The position numbers and the translations under genes were made by a program. The notes under the pieces were generated by a model. That model was not told the DNA's origin. It ran no database searches and worked only from the letters and a program-made list of their open reading frames with translations. Shown here in pieces: positions 38,716-50,567 of a DNA stretch of 64,000 bases. Origin of the DNA: Holtermannia corniformis (taxonomy: Eukaryota > Basidiomycota > Tremellomycetes > Holtermanniales); assembly GCA_001599935.1 (NCBI GenBank), contig BCIJ01000047.1:1-64000 (forward strand), written 5' to 3'. How positions within the stretch are numbered: position 1 is the first letter of the stretch; each line of letters opens with the position of its first letter.

Positions 38716-40580
38716 ATGTCTACTGATACTCATCAAAATGACGGCGCGATGCACCGTCAGCTTCGAGAGCAGCTGGTCAGAGCCAAGATAACCTACTTCA
38801 ACGAAGCCAACATGTCTCCCGAGCCGATTCCAAAGGACCTCTGCCCAGAGCTGTCTTTACAAGCAGCCGCGGCAGCCGAGCCGAATATGAGCAGCGGATG
38901 GCGAATGACACACCATGTGTGCGCACAACCTACTGCTGTGAGCGTAAGGCTTGCTCGACAAGATCATTCGATGAGCTCAAGCGGGGTGAGTCTAGGTTTA
39001 CCTGGACCGTGCTGACTGCCTAGTGACCCTCGATGAAATGTTGACTGGCACGATTCACCAAGGTACGTCGAGCTGACGAGGCTTCGCTTACTCCAGGTCG
39101 CTGTATTATCGGCCGAATTACCACGAAGCCCTTTCAGACCGTCGGCATTTCCATCTTTGTCGTTGACCCTAGGGGCCGCCGGATCAATGTGGGCGTCTAC
39201 TCCCCAGCATTCAACCCGGCGCGGATGGGCTGCCCAACTGTGGCCGAGCTGGACGCGACTTTCCCTCAGCGCAGTCGTCGCGATCAAGGAGCCGCACGTC
39301 AAGATGGCGCTTCAAGGTTCAGTGTTGTTTATCCGCGTGGACGCGCCGTTAGATATCACCGTCTTGCAGCGCGATGATCGCCTGCTACAGGGAGTCCAGT
39401 GGCATGACTCTGAGCGCTACGCAGGGCTGGCTCTGTCGCGACGCACTGCAGAGGAGTGGCGTGCCGTCGGCAACAGGGTAGGTGACTCTAACGATGACCC
39501 CACTGACAGCTCAGTTCTTCACGGCCCAAAAGTGGTATCTCGCGTTCCACGCCTACTCGCAGGGTATCGAGCAGCACCCTCGCCACGCCGACATCTACCT
39601 TTTGCATCTCAATGGTGCCGCTTGCGGTCTCCACTTGGAACGATGGCAATCAGCTCAGCTCGACGCGCAATTCGCCGTTGACAACGTTGACGGCGCACTA
39701 CTGCACAAGGCTTCTTCTTCGACTTGCCAAAGCTACATACGGTCGGCGTCTATGGAAGGATGATCTGTATTCAGCGGTGCAAGGCGCGCTTGCAGGAAGC
39801 AGCAACCGGAGAGTACGACCTGTCGTCCCTCCGGACATGGACATCGCCAACTTTATCGGGCCCATCGAGATCTTCCAGGAGCGTGGCAAAGGTCGTGGCC
39901 TTCACTACTCGGCCAATCAAGGCAGGCGAGCTGCTCCTTGCCGAGAAAGCGCCCGTTGCGACTTTTCCTCAAAACGCGCATTGGTCATAACCATCAACAT
40001 GTTGAACGATCGCTTCGACAGTCACGGCAGAACCACTCTCCGCCTGGATCTGCTCTATCGTATGAAGGTCGATCCGCAGATCGCCGCAGCGGTCAATGGC
40101 ATGTATGCCGGACCACAAGGCGATCCGGGAGAGCTCCAGCTCGGTCAGCAAGACGAGAAAGACGTCAGCGTCAATGCTGCTACCGTGGATGCGGTCACAA
40201 CACCTTTCTTGAGCCCCATCGTCCATGCCCGGTTTAATGATTCTGAAGCGTGAGTCTGTGGGAATAGGGGCGACTCGAAACACTATCAGGCGATGATCGA
40301 CTACCTCAAGCAATCGCTAGAGGCATGCGGTGTCGTCCTCGCGCCGCTCGTAGCTGAGCGAGCTATCTCAGACGGGCCGCTCGTACTGCGTCTCCTGGCA
40401 GTTCAAGTTGCTCTACAGGTTGCTGGATCATACGGACGGGTGGGTGACCGTATTCATACAAAGCGCTGGCTTGAAGCATCCGAGTCAATCGACGGAACTG
40501 TCACGGGCTCCTCCAAAGCATTATTTGTCGAACGCTACGCTGGCATGCTGACTGGACCAGGCCTACGCGAGCTGCTGTGA
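38716..40580 (+). pseudogene. Decayed TPR-SET gene (array copy A), SET core deleted
   Basis: Segments in different frames align with the three intact copies downstream: SFDELKR, VTLDEMLTGTIHQ and GRCIIGRITTKP (N-terminal domain); AEEWRAVGNR, FHAYSQGIEQHP and LERWQSAQLDAQ (TPR); EYDLSSL, DIANFIGPIEIFQERGKGRG and IKAGELLLAEKAP (start of SET); then LDLLYRMK and NGMYAGPQG. Reading it needs at least six frameshifts (for example near 38940, 39265, 39720, 39820, 39895, 39965). After the donor at about 40251 it jumps to LKQSLEACGVV, so the NHxC motif, post-SET cysteines and about 160 residues are gone. Some original introns still look intact. Confidence 0.8.
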
Positions 40581-40917
40581 TGTAATGACGGTACGCCCCT
40601 CGTGTACCAACGATGGCCGGCTGGGGTGGCGCGTTTCCGCACAAACCGGTGAGCCGTGCGTGTCTGGTCCTTTGACACCGTCGCATCCTTGACGGCAGGT
40701 GAGAGGCAACCCTGACCGGACCAGCCGCCCTAGACTTGACGCCGGCAAAGGAATCCCCGCAGACTGCCCGCCGGTCCCGCGTCGATTGCGGCTATTGCTG
40801 GCTGACCGCACGACTGATGGCCGGGCTGACGCCGGAGCTCGCCGCATGGTCTGCGTGGGCGCTGAGCGAGTATAAACACGCTGACATGCAGAGACGCCTT
40901 CTTCCCCATCCACCACC

Positions 40918-43433
40918 ATGCCGCGCTCGCGCCCCCGCCCCCGCCCCCGTCGGCGCCAATCTTCGCCATCACTGTTCGACATGGTCATGTTCATGACAAT
41001 GATGAGACTCGTTGCCTTGACCGTTGAGCATGAAGGGACGGAGTCCGACTTGTTTTTCTTGATCGAACGAGCCAAGCGAGCTCATGCGGAACAGTCGGAA
41101 TTGCATCCAGAGCCCCTCGCATGCGATCAGCCACTGCAGCTGGTCTTGCAACAAGGAGGAAGGTGGCGAATGGCAAGCGAGGCACGGGCGAACGCGCCGA
41201 ATCCTCTAAGATTGCTCGACACCCACCGTGAAATAGCCAAGTGCTGTGACAAAGACTTAGCCGACCTTCGCCAGGGTGAGCAGTTCCTATCGCATTGATA
41301 ATTGGTGACACCTCAAAGTTGCTCTGCAGGACATGCAGATCCGCAATAAGCATGAGGGTGAGTTTTCGAACGGTGCCGTCCGAACTAATCATCAGGAACA
41401 TTTCTCTTATGCCGAGTCATAACCAAGCCGTCCCTCGCTTCTGGCATTTACATGAAGGTCATCGATCCAATTGGCCACACGATTTCTCTTGCCGTTTACA
41501 ATCACCCATTCAAGCCGAACCGACTAGGACGCCCCACACTCGCCGAATTGGATGCGGCATTCCCGCTAGGCCTAATGCTGGCTATCAAGGAGCCGAGCGT
41601 GTGTCCTCTCCTGCTTGAGCGTCCTTTTGATGTTCCGCCACAAATTCGTGTAGACTCACCGGGCGATATGATTATCCTCGAGCCGGACCACCCGCTGGTC
41701 GAAGGACTTCTGTGGCGCGAAAAGCACTTGCTGAATGGCAAAGGCCGGTCGCAGCGCAGTGCCTTACGGTGGAAGGAGCTAGGCAATGAGGTAAATCATT
41801 TGAGAAAGTATATGGGTCTGACACCGACAGTATTTCGTCAAAGACGAATGGTATCTTGCCCATCACGCATACTCGCAGGGGATCGCACAACATCCAAACC
41901 ACCCTACGACCCAGCTTTTGCGCCTGAACCGCGCTGCTGCAAACCTTCAGCTCGAACGCTGGCACGACGCTGAGCTCGACTCGCTGTCTATCGTTGACAA
42001 GCTTGAGGGCACGCAAAAGCAAAAGGCGTTGCATCGCGCCGCCAAGGCTGCATACGGCCAGCGCAACTGGAAGCAGGCGCTTGGCTACTATCAACGTCTC
42101 GACGCCAGTGACGATGTGATGGCCGCAATCCAGAAGTGCAAGGCACGCCTACACGAGAGCGTCACTGGAAAGTACGACCTCTTGGCACTCTATCGTCAAC
42201 AGCTCGGACGTGCGCCTCGTCTCGATGTCGCCGACTTTGTGTCCCAGGTCGAAATCTTCGACGAGAGTCGTAAAGGTCACGGTTTGCGGACTACTGTGGC
42301 GGTGGCTGCCGGCTCCCTCTTGCTCGTCGAGAAATCCATCGCCGTTGCCTACCTCCAAGATTCGTCCCGGAATCGCACCTTGACGCTTGATGTATCCACC
42401 GGGCTCGTCAGCAACCACTGCGAGACCATGTTACGCTCCGAGGTGCTATACCGCATGCAAACCCCGGAAGTCGCCTTGATCATCAAGGGCATGTATGCCG
42501 GACCCGACGTCACCCACACTGCCTCGAAACCCGATGCAAGTCTCGTCAACGCCATCGTGACGTACAATGCGTTCAGTCCGGACCAGCTCGGCCCGGCTCT
42601 CTTCATGGCGGATCCTTCCGACGAAGAACATGCGTGAGTTGCACTTCGATCTGTGACGGAACTGACCAGACAGTGCTGCGCTCTTTCCCACGGCAGCCCG
42701 AATCAATCACTCTTGCCTCTACAATGCCAGATGGTGTTGCTATGGCGACATCATATTCGTCTACGCCGTCGTCGACCTCCCTGCTGGCACGCCGATTTCC
42801 GTCTCATACGCGATGGATGGACCGTATACGAAGCGTACCCAGATGCTCGACAGGATGCTCGGAACGAGCTGCGATTGCGAGCTCTGTGAGCACGACCGCC
42901 GCGACGGGTTGGCAGCTGTAGCTGCGCGCGAGCGGCTGCAGCAGCCTCCGCTTGGCTTAGCACCTGATGCACCCGCAAGGCAAGTCCACGAACGCATCGC
43001 CGACCTTGAACGGTCCATCGAACAGGTTGACGCGACCTACGGATCGCATCACAAGTTCAAACCGGCGCTGTACAGCCTATACCAGAGCGTCGCCTTTCAC
43101 TACGGCCACCTTGCGGCGATGGAAGGTCTCCATCACTATCCGGCCGTGATTCGCAATCAGCAGCTTGCATTGCAGGCTTGTGGCGTCGTCGTCGCAAGTG
43201 TGACTGCCAAGAGTGCGGTCGAACATGGGCCACGTACTTCTCATGACGACTGTGCCGAGTCTGCCTTGCAGATTGCCGCCTCGTACAATGTGCTCCAACA
43301 ACCCGGCCAGGCAAAGCGTTGGATCGAAGCCGCGATGCAGATCGACGCTTGCATCGTCGGCAGATGCCGTCCGCTCTTCGCCGAGCGCTACGACAACATG
43401 CTGCGCAAGCTCTGCATCCGCAAGCTATTGTAA
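40918..43433 (+). CDS. TPR-SET lysine methyltransferase-like protein (array copy B)
   Basis: Four short introns; about 785 residues. An Arg-rich N-terminus leads to a beta-rich domain (GTFLLCRVITKPSLASGIYM, MLAIKEPSV, IRVDSPGDMII), TPR helices (GNEYFVKDEWYLAHHAYSQG, LLRLNRAAANLQLERW), then SET: DFVSQVEIFDESRKGHGLRT, the split-SET insert with LRSEVLYRMQ, the core ARINHSCLYNARW, PISVSYAMDGP and a post-SET zinc cluster CDCELC. This order is that of fungal TPR/SET (SMYD-like) proteins. Substrate unknown. The usual NHSCxPN is NHSCLYN. The splice at HA|AALFPTAARINHS was needed to join the SET core. Confidence 0.85.
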
Positions 43434-43639
43434 ATCACCCGTAAGCTGTCAATTATGAGATGCCACCTATGCTGTCGATCCGCTGATCTTTGCTTGCCTG
43501 CTGATCGCACTGGTGACCTCGCCGTGGCGATCTGCACAGACTGACCCTCAGCACAGACTGCTCCGCGGCGCACAGACGCCGAGCTCAGGGGTGCTTTCCA
43601 TACCTGCGCTCGCGAAGCTCACCCTCACCAACTACCACC

Positions 43640-46311
43640 ATGGCGTCGGCGATGACCCAATTCAAGACGCTGCGCGCACTGGAAGAACACATGGTGTCGA
43701 CAGGTTCCAACCCCGACCTGATCTTTGGACCCCTCGGATGGCCGCGCAACAGCGACGCCGAGCTGACGCCGGCCATGTGTGATCGTTTCCAGTACTGGTC
43801 TGAAACGGGCGACGCGACCGCGACTGAGGAGACAGCAGCTGCGAGCAACCTCCCCAAGCGGGCCGAGACCGTCCGTGCGTTGTACGAGCGCGAGCAGGCG
43901 TTGCCGCCTGCCCCGATCCCTGAAGGTCCGAGCCTCGCCAAAGTACTCAAGACGGGTGCCAAGCTCCGTCGTGAATCTGAGCAGAGTTGGGCGGCCAAGC
44001 ATGGCCCGCTGGGTCATTTCAAGACACGCCTGGTGGTTACCGGTGATACCGAGGCGTGTTCGCAGAAAGAGCTCGACGAGCTCGAGCCAAGTAGGTGCTC
44101 GGATCGGGTAGATCCCTGCTGACAACCAGTCAACCTCGCGAACATGCAAGTCCGCAAGACGCACAGAGGCCACTACCTCTTGTGCCGCACGCTCACTCGC
44201 CCGTGCCGCAATGTTGGCATCTCCATGTCGGTCGCGGATCCTCTCGGGCACCCCATCACGCTGGTGATCTACAACTATCCATTCGCGCCTGTCTCGCACG
44301 GCGGTCCGACGTTCGACGATCTCGATGCGACTTTCCCGGTGGGCGCAACTTTTGCCATCAAGGAGCCGTGCGTCAAGATCGACCTCCTCAACCCAACCGA
44401 GATCATCATTCAAGTCGACTCGCCCACTGATCTCGTCGAGCTTCTGCCGGGTGACACCTCGCTCAAGGATGTCAACTGGGCCGGAATGGTTCACAGTGGA
44501 GGACACCCCAGTCGTTCTGCTCTCAAGTGGAAGGAGGCAGGCAACAAGGTGAGTTGTCGTCGCAGTTGGAGTCTGCTGACAATCAGTACTATACTGCTGG
44601 CAAATTCTACCTCGCCTGGCACGCCTACACACAAGGGATCCGCGAGTACCCTGACGATCCCAAGATCCACATCCTTCATCTGAATCGGGCCGCCGCAGGC
44701 CTCAAGCTCGAGCGCTGGTGTGGCGCCGCCGCCGACGCCCAACTTGCGCTCGATGCGCTCCTCCCCAACGGCTGGGCTGAAGTTGAGCCAGACCAGCTGA
44801 TCGAAAAGGCGCTTGTCCGCCGAGCCCAAGCTGCGTATGGCGCCCGGCGTTTCACCGATTCGAAGGAGCACTTTGAGCGCCTGGAAAGGCTCTACCCGAA
44901 TTCCGTCGAGGCCGCCAACGGCCTGCGTTTGATTGACTGGCGCGAACCGGAGCTTTGCGGGCGCTACGACGTGGCGGCTATGTACCGTGACCTGCAAAAG
45001 GAACCCGCCACCCGCTTCAGCACGGCCGACTTCATCGGCCCAATCGAGGTGTTTCAAGAGGCTGGCAAAGGACGCGGGCTCCGCATCACTCGCAATGTCA
45101 AAGCGGGCGAGCTTTTGATTGTGGGCAAGGCGCTCGCGACCGTGTTCCACCCAGAAGGCACCTACCGTGACAACTTTGTCGCCATCGAGGTCGATAGCGA
45201 CGGTACACGCGGTCACTGCCACACTGCGCTCCAGGGCGAACTCATCTACCGCATGCTCGACGACCCCCAGCTTGCAACTGCCGTGCACACGCTCAGTGAC
45301 GGCAAATCGGCCCCCGAAACCTATGACCTTGCCCCTACCAACGACCTCTTCTGTCGCGCAGTCAAACCCAACGCGCGTCGCGTCGACGGCGCCAAGTCGA
45401 TCAATACTTTTCAACCGGGTCGTCTGGGTCCGTTTGTCATGGAGATGAACGCTCAAGAGAAGATTGCCATGATGCGCGAGCATCCATCTGCCTTGTTCGG
45501 CGTTTGCTCGCTTTTGAACCACGCTTGCGTTGGCAACGTTGTCACGGCCGACTTTGGTGACGTCAAGTTTGTCCGCGCAGGTCAGGACCTCGAGGCCGGC
45601 ACGGCACTGTCCGTTCCATACTGCAGATTTGACGACTACGCGACGCGCGAGCAAAGCCTCAGCAGATGGTTTGGCAAGGACGGATGCGACTGTGAACAAT
45701 GCGACAACGACCGGCTCGATGGCGAAGAAAAGCGTGACAAGCGCGCTGAGCTCGAGTTGCCACCCAAGCCGCTCTCCGGCCGCATCTCCGGAGCCGTCCT
45801 GCGTGGGCGTATCCACGAGCTCGAGGAGCGGGTGAAGGAGATTGAGGCGACGTTCGGCTCTCAGCACAAAATCAAGGCGGAGCTTGGCCCGTCGCTGCAG
45901 AGCCTGGCCAAGACCAAGTGGCTCCTCAAGGCGTTCACATCGCTGCAACTCATCTACGAGGACGTCATCGAGATCTATGTGCGGGCGATCGAAACCACCG
46001 GAGCCGCGTTCTCCCACGAGGGCGTGCTCTTGGCTCCGCCTCTCATCGACCACGGTGTAGTGGTTGCCAAGATGCTTCGTATCGCAATGGTCTACGAGGA
46101 GGTTCACCAGTACCACAACGTCTGGAAGTGGCTCACGGCGGCCAAGCACGTTCACGCGCTTGAGTACGGCGGATGCGACGAGCTGTTCGACCTGCGCTTC
46201 CACGAGCTCTTGCACAAGATCGGCATCTACCACCAGAGGCCGCCCTGCGGAGACTCTGAGCAATTCCCCGTACTGTCGCTGTTCGATCGGATCTGGTGTG
46301 ACAAGTGCTAG
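43640..46311 (+). CDS. TPR-SET lysine methyltransferase-like protein (array copy C)
   Basis: Two introns; about 860 residues, the longest copy. MASAMTQFKTLRALEEHMVS starts a helical N-terminus; CSQKELDELEP and HYLLCRTLTRPCRNVGISMS open the beta domain (FAIKEPCVKI, IIQVDSPTDLVEL). TPR: YYTAGKFYLAWHAYTQGIRE, LHLNRAAAGLKLERW. SET: DFIGPIEVFQEAGKGRGLRI, LFGVCSLLNHACVGNVVTAD, ALSVPYCRFDDYATRE and post-SET GCDCEQC. A long C-terminal helical region follows, as in SMYD proteins. Here the core reads NHACVGN. No mitochondrial or secretory signal, so cytosolic or nuclear. It lies 207 bp after copy B. Confidence 0.87.
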
Positions 46312-46411
46312 GTGTATAAACGAGTTGTATATAGCTGTGCATGCCGAAATGTGAATCACTACTGTGCACAGACGTGGCGATCCGTGCGCCCACTGCACAT
46401 CATCAACCACC

Positions 46412-48660
46412 ATGAGCGCTGTTGAGGCCGGCGTGAGCGACAACATCGCTCATGGTCATGGAGCGGTCGCTGCGTCTATGACTACTGACATGGACGTCTC
46501 CGCTATCTTCGAAGAAGTCATGAGACGGCACATGAGCCAGCGCAATGAGTCACTCACCGAGCTGCCAGTCTATACCGCTCGCGAGCTCATCCACGCTGCC
46601 GCCGAGCGTGAGCCCTTGAGCGTGAGCCTCGTCGTCATCGGCGACGGCCAGCCGTGCTCGAAAAAGACGCTCGAGGAGCTCACGAAAGGTAGGTCCGCAG
46701 GTCACCGACCGTGCTGACCCCAGTGACCCTTGGCGAGATGAAGCTTCACAAGACTCATAAAGGTAGGTATCGTCTGCTTGACCTAGCTGACAGCAGACTG
46801 CTTCCTCCTTTGCCGCGTCGTATCGACTGTCAGCCTGAGTGTTGGCTTCTCTATGATTGTCGCCGACACCACCGGTCGCTGCATCACCCTGCAGATCAAC
46901 AATTCCCCTCTCAAGCCTCACTCCCAAGGTCCACCCGAGCAACAAGAACTCGATGCAACGTTTACCGCGGCAGTCCTTGCAATCAAAGAGCCCTTTGTCA
47001 CGCGCAATCTGCTCGACCCGACGGAGATCATCGTCAAGGTCGATCATCCAACTGATTGGACGCTCCTGGAGTCCGGTCACGCGCTACTTGATGGTATCTA
47101 CTGGTTCGGCGTCGAGCAAACGCCTGTCAAAACGTCCAGCGAGTGGGCAGAAGCGGCGGCAAACGTAGGTGACGCTCGGGTTACCCAGCTGACGAGCAGT
47201 TCTACAGTGCTTCTCAGTGGTATCTCGCATGGCACGCATATACTCAAGCCACAATCTGCGCCGACAGCTTTCAACCGCGCCTCAGCCTGGAGCGCGCAAA
47301 CGCAGCTCTCAAACTCGAAAAGTGGAGCAGTGCTGCCGTAGACGCGCAGATTGCACTGCTCGACCTCGATCTGATGCCACAGGCACTTAAACTGCTTGCC
47401 GATGCCCAGTATGGCGCTCGTCGCTGGGAGGAGGCTAAAGCGATGTACTGCCTAGTGAACTCGCCTGAAGCTGCTGCCGGCATCATCGAGTGCAACAAAC
47501 GCCTCGCGGAAGCCGCGACCGGCGAGTACGACTGGCTGGCAATGTACGAGACGGTCCAAACGACACCTAGCGCACACTTTGACGTGGCCGACTATATCGG
47601 CCCGGTCGCGATGTTTGACCAGCCCGGAATGGGTCGTGGCCTGTACACGACTCGTGATGTCGAAGCGGGCGAACTGTTGCTGGCTTGCACGGCGCTCGGG
47701 ATGGTCTCTGGGCGTGCCGCTATCAACACGATCGACGTTTGTAGCGCCGGAAGCAATGGAAGCTTGGCCACATCGCTCCACGCCGCGCTTATCTATCGCA
47801 TGCTCAACAGCAAAGACTCTGCGAGTGCTGTCAACCATCTGTACGACCCAGGCATGACGAGCGCCGACCCGTATCAAATTGACGCTCATGCCGTGCTGCG
47901 TATTCAAAGTGTCAATTCGATAATGCACTCGCACATATCAGGCCTGTGGGTATCGGACAAGTCCGACCCTGGCATCGCCATCTACGGGCCCAGCTCGCTC
48001 TTCAACCACGCGTGCCTGTACAACGTGGTATGCGTCGAATTTGGAAATGTTCAATCTTCCCGCGCCGTCACCAAACTGCCAGCCGGATCGCCGCTGTTTG
48101 TCTCTTACGTCGGCGATATGACCTACATGGAGCGCACACGTCTGCTCAAGTACTGGCTCGGCAAGACGCAGTGTGGCTGCGAGCAGTGCGTCAACGACCG
48201 CCAAGACGGGCTCGACATGCTCAAGACGCGCGAGCAAATCGAAAGAGCCGCCTCCGATAATCCCACCAGGGACTTGTTTCTCGCTCGGGCGACGTATGGA
48301 TTGCATCACGTCACCTTTCGGCCAATGCTGCGCTCCCTCTACGAGAAGATGGCCGAGATGCTGTTCTCCGTGGCCAGCGTCGACGACGATCACGTTGGGG
48401 TCATCCACTTCTACAAGCGTGCATTGCAGTCGATCGGGCTCACGTTTGCGTCGTCCTCAGTGTTACGCTTCATGGAACCCGAAAGTCGCGTCGCTCATCG
48501 CCCCGCGGTCAAGATCATGTTGCACATTGGCCTCGGCTACATGAGAATCGGCTGCGTCGTCGAGGCGTTCAAGTGGTTCGACGCGGCGCGTCAGCTCCAC
48601 GAGCAATGCTTTGGACGGTGCGCTGGGTTGTTTGAGCGACGCGTGCGTCAAGTAGATTAG
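46412..48660 (+). CDS. TPR-SET lysine methyltransferase-like protein (array copy D)
   Basis: Three introns; about 710 residues starting MSAVEAGVSDNIAHGHGAVA. The same order is seen: CSKKTLEELTK, FLLCRVVSTVSLSVGFSMIV, VLAIKEPFVT, IIVKVDHPTDW; TPR WYLAWHAYTQ and LERANAALKLEKWSSAA; SET DYIGPVAMFDQPGMGRGLYT, IYGPSSLFNHACLYNVVCVE, PLFVSYVGDMTYMERTRLLK and post-SET CGCEQC. The C-terminal helical part ends QLHEQCFGRCAGLFERRVRQ. The SET insert differs most from B and C. It lies 100 bp after copy C, all on the same strand. Confidence 0.87.
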
Positions 48661-49290
48661 TAGTTGTCAATAATTATTGTGCCATAGGATGACAGCGAGT
48701 AGCGACGGCTGGCAGTACAACAGTCCATTCACAGATGCGTGTGCAGCAGCGCTTGACCCTGTACAGCACCAGCATCCTCTAGTATTCACCCCCGACTACA
48801 AAGTGGCAACGCAAAGCTTGAGAGACACTTGAATCTCGCACCAGATCATGGACCCCGTTATCGGGCTGACTGCGCCTTGTGCCAACAGCCTCACCAAATC
48901 ATCCGATCTATCAAGATCGCCGTTTTACCCTCTCAGCCTCCATTCCAAATCTCTGTGCTCTCCTCTACCTCCAACAGGACGGAGACGTCTTTACGGCATG
49001 CTCCATTGGCTCTACGAGACAAAGCGCGAGGGCGCTGCACAAGGTGCCTTTTCGGCCTTCTGGTCCCACGCGGCACAGTCAGGGGGGTTCATTGTCAGGC
49101 AACGAGCTGTGACTGACAAAGTGGATCAGGACGGGCTCCAAGGCTCGAATCGAAGGCGTGTGTTGCATGGGGACTTGAGTGACCTCCCTAGTGCCGGACT
49201 TCAACAGGCCAAATGTGCGTCATCGACTTCCGCTTGGAGCGGACACCAAGGCCCTTCTGGAAAGCGAGCGCAAGGTGGTCGAAGAGATCC
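48661..49290. other. Intergenic, no supported gene
   Basis: 630 bp between the stop of the last TPR-SET gene and the stop of the convergent FAH-family gene. A 153-codon frame (48848-49309) has an ATG but poor composition, resembles nothing and overlaps the neighbour, so it was not called. No RNA gene or repeat recognised. Confidence 0.5.
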
Positions 49291-50293
49291 TCATGCATGC
49301 GTGATATGACTGATCAGTGTTCCGACCCCTTCGACGTGGCATTCGACCGTGTCGCCATGCTTGAGCCAGATCCTCGGCTCGCGGCTGTACCCAATCCCCG
49401 GTGGCGTACCCGTGATGAGCACGCTGCCAGCCTCGATTGTGGTTCCTTGGGAGATGTGGGCGATGATTTTTGGCAGGCTGAAGATGAGCTGCGACGTGTT
49501 GGATGATTGCAGTGTCTTGCCGTTGACTTTGGTGGACAGCGCTAAGGCGTGTGGGTCAAGCCGGGATGGGTGGATCAGTGCTGGTCCGAGCGGACAAAAC
49601 TGTACGGTCAGTTGGAGCTGGGCGATAGTGACGTACCCCATCGAACGACTTGGCGAATGTCCACTGCGGCGTTGCAAACTGATGAGCTCGGGCCGAGACG
49701 TCGTTGGCGACAGTGTAGCTGTCCGTCAGCCACATCCTAGCCTGGGTAACCTACCCCAGGACCACGCTGAACGCGTCCTCCTCGCTGACATCCTTGAACG
49801 TCTTGTTGAATACGATCGCCAGCTCGACTTCGTAATCGACATAGCCGGCCTCTTCTTGAGCCACAGGCGGGATCACCAGCTGTCCGCCCGGGTTCCCAAT
49901 CGAGTTTGCCGTCTTGACAAACAGGCATGGCACTCTTGGGATCTCTAGCCCGCATTCCGCGGCGTGATCGCGGTAGTTGAGGCCGACGCAGTGCACGACT
50001 TTGGCGGTTGACGAGGAGACGGGGCTGAGCAGCTGCTTGACCGTTTTGACGGTGGATGTCACGCTGAGCGTCGGGTCGAACGCCGAGTTGGAGCTGAGCA
50101 GGTTGGCCTGCAGACTGCCTGGCGGAGTGAGGCCGACTGGTTGTCAGCTAGTGCATGCGTTGCAGAGCTCACCATCCGCGTCGAGGTCGATCGGTTGCCC
50201 CAGGTATTCCTTGCCGTCCTCGGCGATGAACCGGATTAGTTTTTGCCAGCCCTGCTATCAGCACCGATCCGTCGAGTGGGTACGTACAGTCAT
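49291..50293 (-). CDS. Fumarylacetoacetate hydrolase family protein (FAHD-like)
   Basis: About five exons and 290 residues. The first coding exon is ATGACT only, followed by a 36-nt intron and GWQKLIRFIAEDGKEYLGQP. VVHCVGLNYRDHAAECGLEI opens the FAH fold; VDYEVELAIVFNKTFKDVSE supplies the metal-binding Glu residues; YTVANDVSARAHQFATPQWT and KSFDG form the rest of the site; VLITGTPPGIGYSR closes it. Such proteins hydrolyse acylpyruvates or decarboxylate oxaloacetate, often in mitochondria; the exact substrate cannot be told. Divergent from the 5-alpha-reductase gene, 274 bp apart. Confidence 0.9.
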
Positions 50294-50567
50294 TGCTCTC
50301 GAGGACCGGAGGGAAGGCCGGAACAGTCCCAACATGGTCGCAAAGACAGTCGCGATGGCGTTCGAGGGGCTCCGTCAGCTCACGGTCATCTCCGCCATCC
50401 TCGTCAGCGGCCGTCAGTAGCAGTCAGTGTCAGTAGTGAGCAGACCGTCGCAGAGCCGAGGGGGATGAAAGTTGAGTGATGCAGGACCGACGTCCGACTT
50501 AGCTTGCCGTCGTGGAACACATCCGTCGACCCACCTTTTTCAACTTGTAGACCCTGCAGTCGTCCCG

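Noticed and set aside
44491..46446. 651-codon minus-strand frame across TPR-SET copy C
   Set aside because: The plus strand has clear SET and TPR motifs; this is an antisense shadow in GC-rich coding sequence.
48848..49309. 153-codon frame between the TPR-SET array and the FAH gene
   Set aside because: Composition is poor, it has no resemblance to a family, and it overlaps the 3' end of the convergent gene.
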